DNA of 38,435 bases, from positions 1 to 38,435 of IMG/VR virus record IMGVR_UViG_3300042922_000789; one strand, written 5' to 3'. Every line of letters starts with the position of its first letter. Position 1 is the first letter of the stretch. The stretch comes from a virus. Of the stretch, positions 24,780 to 32,059 are shown piece after piece. Under the pieces are notes generated by a model, which saw nothing but the letters and a program-made list of their open reading frames with translations, searched no databases and had not been told where the DNA came from. The position numbers were made by a program, and so were the translations under genes.

Positions 24780-24878
24780 TCACTTCTTAATACACACAGC
24801 AAATAGACAAGTGTACTTATATCCATGCCATGTACCCCATATACATTTGTAGCACTTGTGATTACATGGTTCGTTCAC
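24780..24878 (-). CDS. 32-aa cysteine-rich small phage protein
   Basis: GTG at 24878, preceded by AAGGTGATGAG, opens a frame NEPCNHKCYKCIWGTWHGYK ending CIKK. Four Cys and a His in CNHKCYKC...C...C spacing suggest a small zinc-binding knuckle. Similar tiny CxWGTW proteins occur in clostridial phages as I recall, without known function. Confidence 0.6.
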   Translation of the reverse strand: MNEPCNHKCYKCIWGTWHGYKYTCLFAVCIKK

Positions 24879-24910
24879 CTCATCACCTTCTATGATTAAT
24901 TGATCACATT

Positions 24911-24940
24911 ATAAAAGCCGCCTGGTTTCCCAAACGGCTT
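24911..24940 (-). terminator. Rho-independent terminator
   Basis: AAGCCG (24915-24920) and CGGCTT (24935-24940) plus inner pairs close on a GAAA loop; TTTATA follows on the minus strand. It ends the recombinase cassette transcript. The 284 bp from here to 25163 carry no long gene, only this terminator, one copy of the 21-bp repeat and an inverted repeat TTTGAGT/ACTCAAA near 25037-25079. Confidence 0.75.
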
Positions 24941-24987
24941 CAAGTAATATCTTTCTAGTATAAACAGTATCATAGAAAGTCAAGGCT

Positions 24988-25008
24988 GTCAGTCACCTAA
25001 AAGTCACA
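24988..25008. repeat. 21-bp direct repeat, copy 1
   Basis: GTCAGTCAC then two variable bases then AAAAGTCACA; 19 of 21 bases match 26200-26220. At both sites a terminator follows about 50-60 bp further left, and an ATACTAGAAA word is shared. The copies bracket the short tyrosine recombinase and its partner gene. Confidence 0.7.
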
Positions 25009-25163
25009 ACTTTTACAAATACTTATTTTTAATTGTTTGAGTAGAACATATCTTATAAAACTGTTAAACCCACTCAAAGGAGTTTCTTCTATATATACAA
25101 ATTTATTTATAGATATGAGTTTGACAACTTCATTTTATGTTCTATTGTATGATAAAAAAATAT

Positions 25164-25532
25164 TTACAAGGCTTTACACAATTTATAAACCGTGATCCAT
25201 GCAACCTTTCCTGTGTTAAATCTATAAAGTGACTTCGCAATATGAAATATATCACTTTCAGTTTCATTAATGTCTATAATAGAAGTTACATCATTAGAGG
25301 TATACTTACGTTCTCCAAGCTTACCATTAGACTTAATCCTATAGCCTTCATTGTTTAGATATTCAGCAACCTTAGCTGCGTGTTGTAGTTCTATATACTT
25401 CTGTAGTATTTTTTCTTCAGTACTTTTACTATCACGTTGCAATAATTCTTTTAGTTTATTTCTTACAACTTCAAGTTCTTCTATCTTTTCATTTATAGAT
25501 TCAACTGTTATTACTTTTACCGGACTACTCAT
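25164..25532 (-). CDS. Coiled-coil hypothetical protein coupled to the recombinase
   Basis: 122 aa. The N-terminal half is a coiled coil (SINEKIEELEVVRNKLKELLQ); the C-terminal half (DIFHIAKSLYRFNTGKVAWITVYKLCKAL) is a compact helical domain. Not recognised. Its start overlaps the recombinase stop by 8 bp, which suggests that the two work together, perhaps as an accessory or directionality protein. Confidence 0.65.
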   Translation of the reverse strand: MSSPVKVITVESINEKIEELEVVRNKLKELLQRDSKSTEEKILQKYIELQHAAKVAEYLNNEGYRIKSNGKLGERKYTSNDVTSIIDINETESDIFHIAKSLYRFNTGKVAWITVYKLCKAL

Positions 25533-26103
25533 TTAATTCACCCCTCTTATTTCTTTTCTTATAACTTAATTTCTTCATGATCTTATCTTTAGTTTCTTGC
25601 ACAACACCTATATATCTAAGTGTTGTTGATATGTCCGAGTGGTTAAGTATCTCTTTTATTGCGGCTAAGTCCTTTGTCTGCTGATATAGAAAATACCCAA
25701 AAGTTTTTCTACATGTATGTGTACCTATACTTTCCAACCCAAATTTACCAGCTGCATCGTTTAATATTCCATAGGCCCTTGTTCTTGTAATTGCTTTATT
25801 CTGCCCTTCTCTTGATTTAAACAAGTGCTCATAGTCTTGTTTACCTTCAACATAATCTTTAAGTATTTCCTTGAGTTCATCATGTATTGGAAAGCGTTTT
25901 TCTTTATTAGTTTTCTGTTCATGGATATATATATAGTCTTTGTCTTTTACATCTCTCACTTTAATTTTAAGAATATCTGAGATTCTTAAACCAGAATATA
26001 TGCCGAACATAAACATTACATAATCCCTAATGTTCTTAGTTTTTAAATAATCCGCAATATCATTAACCATATCAATGTCTCTTATAGGTTCTACTGTATT
26101 CAT
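25525..26103 (-). CDS. Short tyrosine recombinase
   Basis: 192 aa consisting of the catalytic domain with little of the N-terminal core-binding domain. The catalytic set is visible: R40 (SGLRISD), K64/K67, H129-R132 (HTCR), H155 (LNHSD) and Y164. This is shorter than XerC/D (about 300 aa). It lies between the late regulator and the packaging genes, far from the attachment ends, so it is not the phage integrase. It may resolve multimers or mobilise its own cassette. Confidence 0.88.
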   Translation of the reverse strand: MNTVEPIRDIDMVNDIADYLKTKNIRDYVMFMFGIYSGLRISDILKIKVRDVKDKDYIYIHEQKTNKEKRFPIHDELKEILKDYVEGKQDYEHLFKSREGQNKAITRTRAYGILNDAAGKFGLESIGTHTCRKTFGYFLYQQTKDLAAIKEILNHSDISTTLRYIGVVQETKDKIMKKLSYKKRNKRGELNE

Positions 26104-26125
26104 CTATCTCACCTGCCTTTCATTA

Positions 26126-26157
26126 TAAAATAAGAAGCTCAGGTTTCCCCGAGCTTC
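26126..26157 (-). terminator. Rho-independent terminator after the late regulator
   Basis: A 10-bp stem (GAAGCTCAGG at 26134-26143 with CCCGAGCTTC at 26148-26157) encloses GAAA on the minus strand, then TTATTTTAT. It separates the regulator from the recombinase gene. Confidence 0.85.
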
Positions 26158-26199
26158 AATTTATCACTTAGTAACATGATATTCCTGTTTTCTAGTATT

Positions 26200-26220
26200 G
26201 TCAGTCACTAAAAAGTCACA
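26200..26220. repeat. 21-bp direct repeat, copy 2
   Basis: Partner of 24988-25008 with two mismatches. It covers the last codons and stop of the late regulator gene, so copy 1 may be a duplicated 3' end created when the 1.2-kb recombinase cassette entered. Confidence 0.7.
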
Positions 26221-26636
26221 TGTTTATTTCTACTACTTATATTTTTTATGTATCCATGGTCATGGCCTAATATATCTGCTATTTCTTGAAGGTCTATATT
26301 TTCAATATCTCTCAAATACACAACTTTGTAATCTAAACTATCAAGTTGAAGCACTTTAGCATATGTCTCCACTTTTAAATCTTTTAAATTCTGCAGAGTA
26401 CCTGTCTCAAGTTCAATCATTCTTTCATATTTCTGCATATACATGTGTATTCTATCATAACTCATCGCATTTCCATTTCCGTGTGGCTGACCATCATAAT
26501 TTATAGCACTAATTTCATGTGGAGCATCTTTGTGAAGTAATCGTTTATAATAATCTAATTGATTAGTTGCTACTTCTAAGTAGTCTTCATGTATTTCAAT
26601 CTGTAAATTAAGGTCTTTAAAAGATTTAAAATCCAC
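26208..26636 (-). CDS. Late transcription regulator, sigma-like (ArpU/RinA type)
   Basis: 142 aa; GTG start behind AAAGGAGG. The N-terminal two thirds are helical; the C-terminal part LDSLDYKVVYLRDIENIDLQEIADILGHDHGYIKNISSRNK is a sigma-70 region 4-like helix-turn-helix. ArpU/RinA/LtrC-type proteins placed just before the packaging genes activate the late operon. The protein ends within the 21-bp repeat. Confidence 0.8.
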   Translation of the reverse strand: MDFKSFKDLNLQIEIHEDYLEVATNQLDYYKRLLHKDAPHEISAINYDGQPHGNGNAMSYDRIHMYMQKYERMIELETGTLQNLKDLKVETYAKVLQLDSLDYKVVYLRDIENIDLQEIADILGHDHGYIKNISSRNKHVTF

Positions 26637-26666
26637 CTGCTCCTACCTCCTTTTTTTGTTCAAGTG

Positions 26667-27020
26667 TTAAGCTATTTTGTATTCTGATAGTTTGTAGTCA
26701 TACTTGTTTCCTGTGCCTTTGGTTAAGATATAAATTGGTTTGCCTTCCTCGATGGCCCATTTGTACTCTTCTGTGCATCCTTTGCTCTGCTCCCAATCTT
26801 CACATAAGATAATAGCATCACAAGCATTATATAAGTGTCTGCACTTTTCCATTGCCTCATCATTATTGCTTCCAAGAGGTAGTATTATTGGATTAACTAC
26901 CTTTATGTCATGATGCGTAAGCAAAGCAAATTCAATGACCTTTGCACTGATTATATTTTTCTTTAAGTCTCCATAAGTTGTGAACGGATGACTTAAATAA
27001 TAAAGTTTATTTTTATCCAT
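26667..27020 (-). CDS. DUF4406 protein (nucleoside deoxyribosyltransferase-like)
   Basis: 117 aa. LYYLSHPFTTYGD at the start, NACDAIILCEDWEQSKGCTEEYKWAIEEGKPIYIL in the second half match DUF4406, a Rossmann-like family related to nucleoside 2-deoxyribosyltransferases. The conserved S..G...E pattern supports nucleotide binding. Role in phage nucleotide metabolism is inferred. It overlaps the preceding gene by 8 bp. Confidence 0.8.
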   Translation of the reverse strand: MDKNKLYYLSHPFTTYGDLKKNIISAKVIEFALLTHHDIKVVNPIILPLGSNNDEAMEKCRHLYNACDAIILCEDWEQSKGCTEEYKWAIEEGKPIYILTKGTGNKYDYKLSEYKIA

Positions 27021-27198
27021 TGTTATTCTCCTTCATATCTTTATTTTTTTCTTTCCATTGGCTGCAGACATTTCTGTTTCCCCAATGAGTTTTACTGACT
27101 TCGCATTTTATGATATCTTTTTCTTCTGTTGGCTCTTCATGTTCACACGTGCAGCATCTCTGCTTAAGGTCGTACATGTCAACGTACATTTTACCCAT
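27013..27198 (-). CDS. Small cysteine-rich (zinc-binding) protein
   Basis: 61 aa or slightly fewer; internal ATGs at codons 4 and 8 are alternatives. CCTCEHEEP, KCEVSKTHWGNRNVCSQW gives a CxxC...C...C zinc-knuckle pattern. It is sandwiched between ssb and the DUF4406 gene with tight spacing. No known function. Confidence 0.6.
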   Translation of the reverse strand: MGKMYVDMYDLKQRCCTCEHEEPTEEKDIIKCEVSKTHWGNRNVCSQWKEKNKDMKENNNG

Positions 27199-27201
27199 TT
27201 A

Positions 27202-27591
27202 TTAAAATGGAAGATCGTCTTCTTCCTCTGCTGGGTGGAAGTCTGACTGCCCTTGTTGTTGTGCTTGTCCCTCTGTTGCCTTGTCTAAGAAATGCACTTC
27301 ATCGGCTGTAACCTCTGTAGCAAAATGTCTCTTTCCTTCCTGGTCATCCCAGCTTCTTGTCTGAATTCTTCCAGATACAGCAACTAATCTGCCTTTTTTT
27401 ATGTATTTGCCACAGTTCTCCGCAGGCTTACCCCATACAACTATTGGTATGAAATCTGCATCAGGCTGGCCTTCTTGCTTATATAATCTATTTACAGCCA
27501 AGGTAAACTTAGCTACTGGTGTTTGGTTGTTCGCTGTGTATCTTACTTCTGGGTCCTTGGTTAATCGACCCACTAAAGCTACCTTATTCAT
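27202..27591 (-). CDS. ssb: Single-stranded DNA-binding protein
   Basis: 129 aa. The OB fold is clear from MNKVALVGRLTKDPEVRYT, FTLAVNR and FIPIVVWGKPAENCGKYIKKG; the Gln/Gly-rich linker (residues 105-118) and the acidic tip EEEDDLPF are those of bacterial SSB, which recruits replication partners. SD TAGGAGG. It supports phage DNA replication. Confidence 0.96.
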   Translation of the reverse strand: MNKVALVGRLTKDPEVRYTANNQTPVAKFTLAVNRLYKQEGQPDADFIPIVVWGKPAENCGKYIKKGRLVAVSGRIQTRSWDDQEGKRHFATEVTADEVHFLDKATEGQAQQQGQSDFHPAEEEDDLPF

Positions 27592-27614
27592 TTAATTACC
27601 TCCTAACTATTTAA

Positions 27615-28613
27615 TTATTGAGCATGATGTTTTTTATATGCTTCCTGCTTTCGCTGTTCAGACACCGTTGCATAAATTTGAGTAGTAGCAGGATCCTCAT
27701 GCCCGAGCAATGCTTGTACATCAGCAAGATTTGCACCATTTTCTAATGCTAATGTTGCAAAGGTATGTCGCATGATATGTGGATGTATATTTTTCTTTAT
27801 TCCAGTACGTACTGCTATGATTTTAAACGATCTTTGTATAGCTCTATTGCCTAACCTAGTGTATGGCTTGCGTTCAGTTACAAATAAAGCTTCACAATCA
27901 TCTGTACGACTCATTAAATACTTTTTTAAATGGTAGAAAGCTTTGTAGCTAAAGCAAACTATTCTTTCTTTGTTACCCTTACCAATAACTTTTGCCGTCA
28001 TGTTTTGCCAGTTTATATCATCCTTACTCATTCCCGATATTTCAGATAGTCGGCTGCCTGTTGCGTAGAAGGTTTCTACTAACGCCCTTTCTCTAAGCGT
28101 TTTGCACCCTTCTCTTAGCAACTCAAATTCCTCAACATTTAGTGACTTCACTATGCGCTTTTCAGCTTTAATCTGATTAATCTTTCTCATTGGTGATTTA
28201 TTTATATAGTCTTGATTTTCTAGCCAAGTGAAGAAACTGCGTAATATTGATATCTCCGTTTGTATTGTAGAATTCTTAAGTGTTTTGCTCTTTGAATACT
28301 CTGCTAAAAATAATCGTATGTCCATGGCTGTAATGTCCTCAACATTCTTTTGCATAAACATTGCAAATCTTTTCAAGTGCTGAGCATATCCTTTTAGGGT
28401 TAACATGGACAGCCCGTCCAGTTTTTTCGATGCTAAGTATATCAATACTCTATCTCTTATATTTGACATAACTGTCAAGGCTGTCTCCATGGGTTTTAAT
28501 TCATAATCATTTAATACTAATTCCAGTGTTGTTCTGAGGTTGTTTTGGTCTATACCAGGCTGCTCCATCATAACTTTACTTACTATTTTTATAATCGCTT
28601 CATCTTTATACAT
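27615..28613 (-). CDS. Tyrosine recombinase, XerC/D-like
   Basis: 332 aa. After a ~65-aa N-terminal extension there is a SAM-like core-binding domain (about 68-150) and a complete catalytic domain: R188 (ATGSRLSE), K212/K215, H279-x-x-R282, H305 (LLGHED) and Y314. It is not beside the attachment ends. Plausible roles are resolving circular phage dimers or inverting DNA. A 40-bp dyad lies just upstream of its start and could be its target or operator. Confidence 0.9.
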   Translation of the reverse strand: MYKDEAIIKIVSKVMMEQPGIDQNNLRTTLELVLNDYELKPMETALTVMSNIRDRVLIYLASKKLDGLSMLTLKGYAQHLKRFAMFMQKNVEDITAMDIRLFLAEYSKSKTLKNSTIQTEISILRSFFTWLENQDYINKSPMRKINQIKAEKRIVKSLNVEEFELLREGCKTLRERALVETFYATGSRLSEISGMSKDDINWQNMTAKVIGKGNKERIVCFSYKAFYHLKKYLMSRTDDCEALFVTERKPYTRLGNRAIQRSFKIIAVRTGIKKNIHPHIMRHTFATLALENGANLADVQALLGHEDPATTQIYATVSEQRKQEAYKKHHAQ

Positions 28614-28636
28614 ACTAGTACCTCCATTTAATTTTA

Positions 28637-28676
28637 TAGGAGTTGTAAAAGCACTAAATATGTGTAAAAACTCCTA
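28637..28676. other. Dyad upstream of the 332-aa recombinase gene
   Basis: TAGGAGTT (28637-28644) and AACTCCTA (28669-28676) are perfect inverted arms, with inner CAC/GTG partly paired. There is no T-run, so it is a poor terminator. The 22-28 bp spacing is unlike a dif site; recombinase binding or operator function is possible. Confidence 0.4.
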
Positions 28677-28717
28677 GTTTATATATTTGTTAAAACTCTT
28701 TATGCTTGGAATGTGTC

Positions 28718-29227
28718 TTAACTAACTTTCTTTTCTACTGTTACAATAGTATCGTTATGGCTGCCACCATGAGCTACAAGTAAGATTTCTTCAATCTCAA
28801 ACCCTCTTACTTTTCCAACTCCAGAGCTGTTCCACCCTAAACTAATTACCTTGCCATTAGGCTTTAATATTCTTTTTATTTCGTCTATGTGCTTATTTCT
28901 CCAACTACTCTGTGTAGTTTCCATAGTTACTGCAATACCAACGTTTTTATAACATTCAGATACTTGCCTTAGTGAGTATGGAGGGTCATATAGCACTCCA
29001 TCAACTGAATTATCTGCAAACATTTTTAAGAAGTCTAAGGCATCCATATGGTAATCCGTATTGTATTCTGGGTTTAAATCATTTGTAATAGTTGCAATCT
29101 TACTTTCATTGGCGAAAGCATCAACCCATATTTCGCCCTGACAAACTATTACATTCAGCAGTTCCTTTATAGGCTTTATACTAAATGTTTTACTGTTAGG
29201 CATTGCCCACACCCTGGATATTTTCAT
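28718..29227 (-). CDS. Adenine-specific DNA methyltransferase-like protein
   Basis: 169 aa. The catalytic motif DPPY is at residues 81-84; WVDAFAN near 34-40 is the SAM-binding region. The motif order (SAM site before DPPY) fits short N6-adenine or N4-cytosine methyltransferases. No partner restriction enzyme is encoded, so it is an orphan enzyme that may protect phage DNA. SD AAAGGGGG precedes the ATG. Confidence 0.8.
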   Translation of the reverse strand: MKISRVWAMPNSKTFSIKPIKELLNVIVCQGEIWVDAFANESKIATITNDLNPEYNTDYHMDALDFLKMFADNSVDGVLYDPPYSLRQVSECYKNVGIAVTMETTQSSWRNKHIDEIKRILKPNGKVISLGWNSSGVGKVRGFEIEEILLVAHGGSHNDTIVTVEKKVS

Positions 29228-29264
29228 TCTCTATACATCCCCCTTTAACGCCTTCACATTTTAT

Positions 29265-29897
29265 TCAGTACTTGGTGGTATCTCCACCCCATTGTTCAGC
29301 CATAGCTTTTGCTATGCCGGGAAATGTTTTACTTCTTGTTTTGGCATCTCTTATTTTTGTTCCGCTTTGTTTTCTTGGATTGCCTTTGTTATCTTTTGAA
29401 CCTCCAGAAACCCAACTTATAATGTTTTCCGTAATTATCTCAGTAGGTTTTAATTTCGGTAAACCTTTTAACCATAAACAAGTTTTTTTGCTATATGGAT
29501 GTCCGTGTTCGAAAGGCTGTATTATTTGTGTGTATGGCGGTAATTCATATATTCTTGTTGGTATGGGATTCTCTATTGCTATTTTGTCGCAGTTTGCATT
29601 GTAAAAACTCATAAAGAACTCTTTTGCTTTTAACCCTTTTTCGTATCTTTCTAAGTTTAATTGTCCTTTTTTAGGATATAAACGAGCTGCGCCGGCATTA
29701 CTTAAGTATGTGCATGGGGGGAAAGCTATTATCATATCCCATTTTTCTTTTAGCAATATGATTACATCTTGCTGTAAATGCCATTCTGGATGCCCTCCAC
29801 TACACTCGATGATGTCACATGAATATGCTTCATGACCTAATCTTCTAAACTCTTTTGTTACTGCTTGACTTTCCTCACAAGCTACTAATATTTTCAT
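29265..29897 (-). CDS. Cytosine-C5 DNA methyltransferase-like phage protein
   Basis: 210 aa. FPPCTYLSNAG (P60-P61-C62) is the C5 methyltransferase motif IV with the catalytic Cys, IENPIPTR the ENP motif VI. Motif I is the phage-type LVACEESQAV rather than FxGxG. It is shorter than typical C5 enzymes (about 300 aa or more), lacking a large target-recognition domain, as in other small phage Dcm-like proteins. It is an orphan enzyme next to the adenine-type gene. Confidence 0.85.
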   Translation of the reverse strand: MKILVACEESQAVTKEFRRLGHEAYSCDIIECSGGHPEWHLQQDVIILLKEKWDMIIAFPPCTYLSNAGAARLYPKKGQLNLERYEKGLKAKEFFMSFYNANCDKIAIENPIPTRIYELPPYTQIIQPFEHGHPYSKKTCLWLKGLPKLKPTEIITENIISWVSGGSKDNKGNPRKQSGTKIRDAKTRSKTFPGIAKAMAEQWGGDTTKY

Positions 29898-30027
29898 TTT
29901 TTACCCTCCACGTCTGGAGGTGTGCGCACACTTTTTATCTAGAATTACTCCGATATTTTAATTTTTATTTGTTGCACAACATTATTCAGTTCTTGCAATG
30001 TTCTTGAACTGTACAACTATTAGCTTA

Positions 30028-30384
30028 TTAAAATTTATACTTCGAAATGGCTTCTTGAATCGTCTCAGCATCATATTCGCAATCTACTTCAATATATCTA
30101 GGGGAAACAACACCCTCAAACTTTACTAGGTCAAACCACTCCCCTTTATTTTCATTGCTGAAAACATAAGAATAGTAAATAGGAATCTCATGTATCCCAA
30201 ATCCTTCTATATCAAAGGCAGATTCGATTATATGACACACCCTCAAATCCAAATCCTCATTTAGTTTAGTCATTTCATTCGACTCAATTGCTTCTATATA
30301 TTTAGTGAGTTCATTTTGAATATAAATATTTGTTGTATTTTTTAAAAGCTCACTTGCCACCTTTATTTTGTTTTGCTTTTTCAT
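30028..30384 (-). CDS. Hypothetical protein, 118 aa
   Basis: The start MKKQNKIKVASELL is chosen because AAAGGGTGAT precedes it; a frame start 33 bp earlier would contain that SD. Helical N-terminus, then an acidic beta-rich C-terminus (EGVVSPRYIEVDCEYDAETIQEAISKYKF). Not recognised. The 130 bp to the methyltransferase gene hold nothing that I can identify. Confidence 0.6.
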   Translation of the reverse strand: MKKQNKIKVASELLKNTTNIYIQNELTKYIEAIESNEMTKLNEDLDLRVCHIIESAFDIEGFGIHEIPIYYSYVFSNENKGEWFDLVKFEGVVSPRYIEVDCEYDAETIQEAISKYKF

Positions 30385-30439
30385 ACAATCACCCTTTCTT
30401 ATTGAATATTTTCTCAAAGCATCTAATTATTGAAATATG

Positions 30440-30619
30440 TTATTTCATATCACGCATGTACATCATGCAATTTAAAACTCCCGTAACAGTAGTTGTTCTA
30501 CCTTTTCTCTTAATACCACCACCAAAGAACATCTTTTGCAACTTGGGGCAGTTAGGCTCACAATACTTCTGATTTTTCCTCTTAGGTTCAAATTCTTTAT
30601 TACAGCTTGTACATTTCAT
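30440..30619 (-). CDS. 59-aa zinc-finger-like small protein
   Basis: MKCTSCNKEFEPKRKNQKYC has a CxxC...CxxxC (CEPNC) pattern, followed by a basic GGGIKRKGRTTT stretch. ATG at 30619 with AAGGAGTG upstream. Typical of tiny phage early proteins of unknown role. Confidence 0.65.
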   Translation of the reverse strand: MKCTSCNKEFEPKRKNQKYCEPNCPKLQKMFFGGGIKRKGRTTTVTGVLNCMMYMRDMK

Positions 30620-30654
30620 TAAAAATTCACTCCTTCGCTACATATTCATGTTGC

Positions 30655-30903
30655 TTAAACTTGCTTCAAAAGCCTATCCCAAACATTCTGATTATCTTCG
30701 ATATATCCACACTCTACGAACTTCTTATTTATTGCCTTTGCTAACCAACCATTAGAAGTTACATAGTATTTAGTTTTTCCTAAGCAACCAATGAACTTAT
30801 ATTTTTTATCCTTGATAACTTCATTTCCATGTTGACAAGGTATTCCAATGCAATAATTACTCTTGCTGCTTTGACATTTTCTATTGCACTTTATAGTTTT
30901 CAT
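30655..30903 (-). CDS. Hypothetical cysteine-containing protein, 82 aa
   Basis: MKTIKCNRKCQSSKSNYCIGIPCQHGNEV carries four Cys and a His that could bind zinc; the C-terminal half is basic and helical. The ATG overlaps the stop of the replication gene (ATGA) with AGAGGTGA upstream, so translation is coupled to replication initiator synthesis. Confidence 0.65.
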   Translation of the reverse strand: MKTIKCNRKCQSSKSNYCIGIPCQHGNEVIKDKKYKFIGCLGKTKYYVTSNGWLAKAINKKFVECGYIEDNQNVWDRLLKQV

Positions 30904-31784
30904 AGTTCACCTCTACTTTTTGCTAGTAGCTTCTCTTCAAGCGATTGTGAATCATATTCTCTGTTCTTGAAGTTGCTAAATCCATTCTTCTTTTGATTGC
31001 CTTTTGCAGTCCCTTCTTTGTTCTTGTAGTTTCCCTCTATAATCTTTTGCAAGTTAGTTGGCTTGATGATCCAATCAAAGCTGCATCCAATCCAATTACC
31101 ATCGCGCCCACTAAGAAAGTTGCTTTCATGTACTGTCTGAAATAGACTTTTCCAAAACTCAATATCGCTGTATTCCTTCCACCTATTGTTAATTGTCTTT
31201 TGCCTGCTTCCTTTAACATTCTTAATTTTTGGTAAGGTTGTACACATTTCATTAAAAAGCTGTTGAATTTGTGCGTAAGGTGTCGGCTCTGCAGACGAGA
31301 TATTATTCTTTATATCTTTATCTAGTTCTTTATCTAGTTCTAGTTCTGTTGCGTTACCTTGCGTTACTGTAGCGTTACATGTAACGCTACCAGATAATAA
31401 CTTTTGTTTATCTCTGCATTTTTCAACTCTTAATCTTGTTTGTTGTCTTATTTTCTCGAGTCCTTCAATGTTTTGATATTCATTCCAGTTTTTTATGTAA
31501 ATAATATCTTCAAATATCTCAATCATTGAAAACCTTTCAAGAGTTATTAATGCTAATTGGATAACAGAAACTTCAAAATCAAATTCAATTGCTAGATCCT
31601 CTGTTCTAAATGGTATTGTGTCAGTTAAATACAGAGCTCCACTCTTGTTACACTCTCCTGCTTGTGCCAACAAGAAAACCCATATTAAAACAATGTTGTT
31701 TCCTTCGGGCAATGCCCTAATGCGCTTTATTTTTTTATTACTTACCATATCTGTATAAATTTTTATCCATTTTACATCTGACAA
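30900..31784 (-). CDS. Phage replisome organizer / replication initiator
   Basis: About 294 aa; a TTG at 31784, 7 bp behind GGAGG, is favoured over the TTG one codon earlier. The N-terminal ~120 residues (DVKWIKIYTDMVSNKKIKRIRALPEG ... NWNEYQNIEGLEKIRQQTRLRVEKCRDKQK) form the Phage_rep_org_N winged-helix domain; a low-complexity linker follows (residues 130-160), then a C-terminal domain with SFDWIIKPTNLQKIIEGNY typical of DnaD/DnaB-like initiators that recruit the helicase. The linker DNA contains iterons, as expected for phage origins located inside the initiator gene. Confidence 0.9.
   Translation of the reverse strand: MSDVKWIKIYTDMVSNKKIKRIRALPEGNNIVLIWVFLLAQAGECNKSGALYLTDTIPFRTEDLAIEFDFEVSVIQLALITLERFSMIEIFEDIIYIKNWNEYQNIEGLEKIRQQTRLRVEKCRDKQKLLSGSVTCNATVTQGNATELELDKELDKDIKNNISSAEPTPYAQIQQLFNEMCTTLPKIKNVKGSRQKTINNRWKEYSDIEFWKSLFQTVHESNFLSGRDGNWIGCSFDWIIKPTNLQKIIEGNYKNKEGTAKGNQKKNGFSNFKNREYDSQSLEEKLLAKSRGEL
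31309..31389. other. Putative phage replication origin (iterons and AT-rich tract)
   Basis: Inside the initiator gene TTGCGTTAC occurs at 31349-31357 and 31359-31367, followed by the perfect 20-bp palindrome TAGCGTTACATGTAACGCTA at 31370-31389. Half-sites are 10-11 bp apart, one helical turn. To the left lies an AT-rich stretch with repeated TTTATCTAG words (about 31309-31348), a likely unwinding region. The initiator's winged-helix domain would bind here. Confidence 0.75.
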
Positions 31785-31797
31785 CAAATCACCTCCC

Positions 31798-31827
31798 CTG
31801 AGAGGGTAACTCTGTAGCCACCCTCAG
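31798..31827 (-). promoter_or_regulatory. Leader hairpin directly before the initiator ribosome site
   Basis: On the minus strand CTGAGGGT pairs with ACCCTCTCAG (2-nt bulge) around a 12-nt loop; the SD GGGGAGG begins at once after it. It may limit ribosome access or protect the 5' end. Confidence 0.45.
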
Positions 31828-31882
31828 ATATTTGCATGTTTTATGTATTTGTGATATTTTTAAATTGAGTTATTTTTTATTT

Positions 31883-31907
31883 GAGCCGTTGCAAGGCTCT
31901 TTTTTTA
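31883..31907 (+). terminator. Plus-strand terminator with no evident gene
   Basis: GAGCC (31883-31887) and GGCTC (31895-31899) are followed by TTTTTTT on the plus strand; the minus strand has no T-run at the other end. No plus-strand gene precedes it, so it may end an antisense or small RNA from the initiator region, or it may be chance. Confidence 0.45.
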
Positions 31908-32039
31908 TTTCAATCCAAGTTTGTCACTAGCTTTTTGAAATTCTTTTGCAAGCCTTCTCCACTTAGCTCTGCATGATTTTGAACCACGGTCTTTCCAAAA
32001 TATATTAATGCATTTTACCCAGAATTTTATTCTTTTCAT
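31905..32039 (-). CDS. 44-aa basic small protein
   Basis: MKRIKFWVKCINIFWKDRGS starts a 44-aa, Lys/Arg/Trp-rich helical protein with GGAGG before the ATG. The C-terminus AKEFQKASDKLGLK is helical. Typical tiny early phage protein; function unknown. Confidence 0.6.
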   Translation of the reverse strand: MKRIKFWVKCINIFWKDRGSKSCRAKWRRLAKEFQKASDKLGLK

Positions 32040-32059
32040 AGTAACGCCTCCTAAATTAG

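Noticed and set aside
25121-25146. Plus-strand TTGACA resembling a promoter
   Set aside because: The nearest -10-like word TATGAT is 21 bp away, and no plus-strand gene follows.
28637-28676. dif/Xer site
   Set aside because: Arm length and spacing (8-bp arms, 24-bp gap) do not match the 11-6-11 layout of dif sites.
31037-31252. 71-codon minus-strand frame inside the initiator gene
   Set aside because: Out-of-frame overlap with a clear coding gene and no ribosome site.
31922-31929. Exact TAGTGACA match to the lysogeny operators
   Set aside because: An 8-mer is expected about once by chance in this length on two strands, and it lies inside the 44-aa coding frame.
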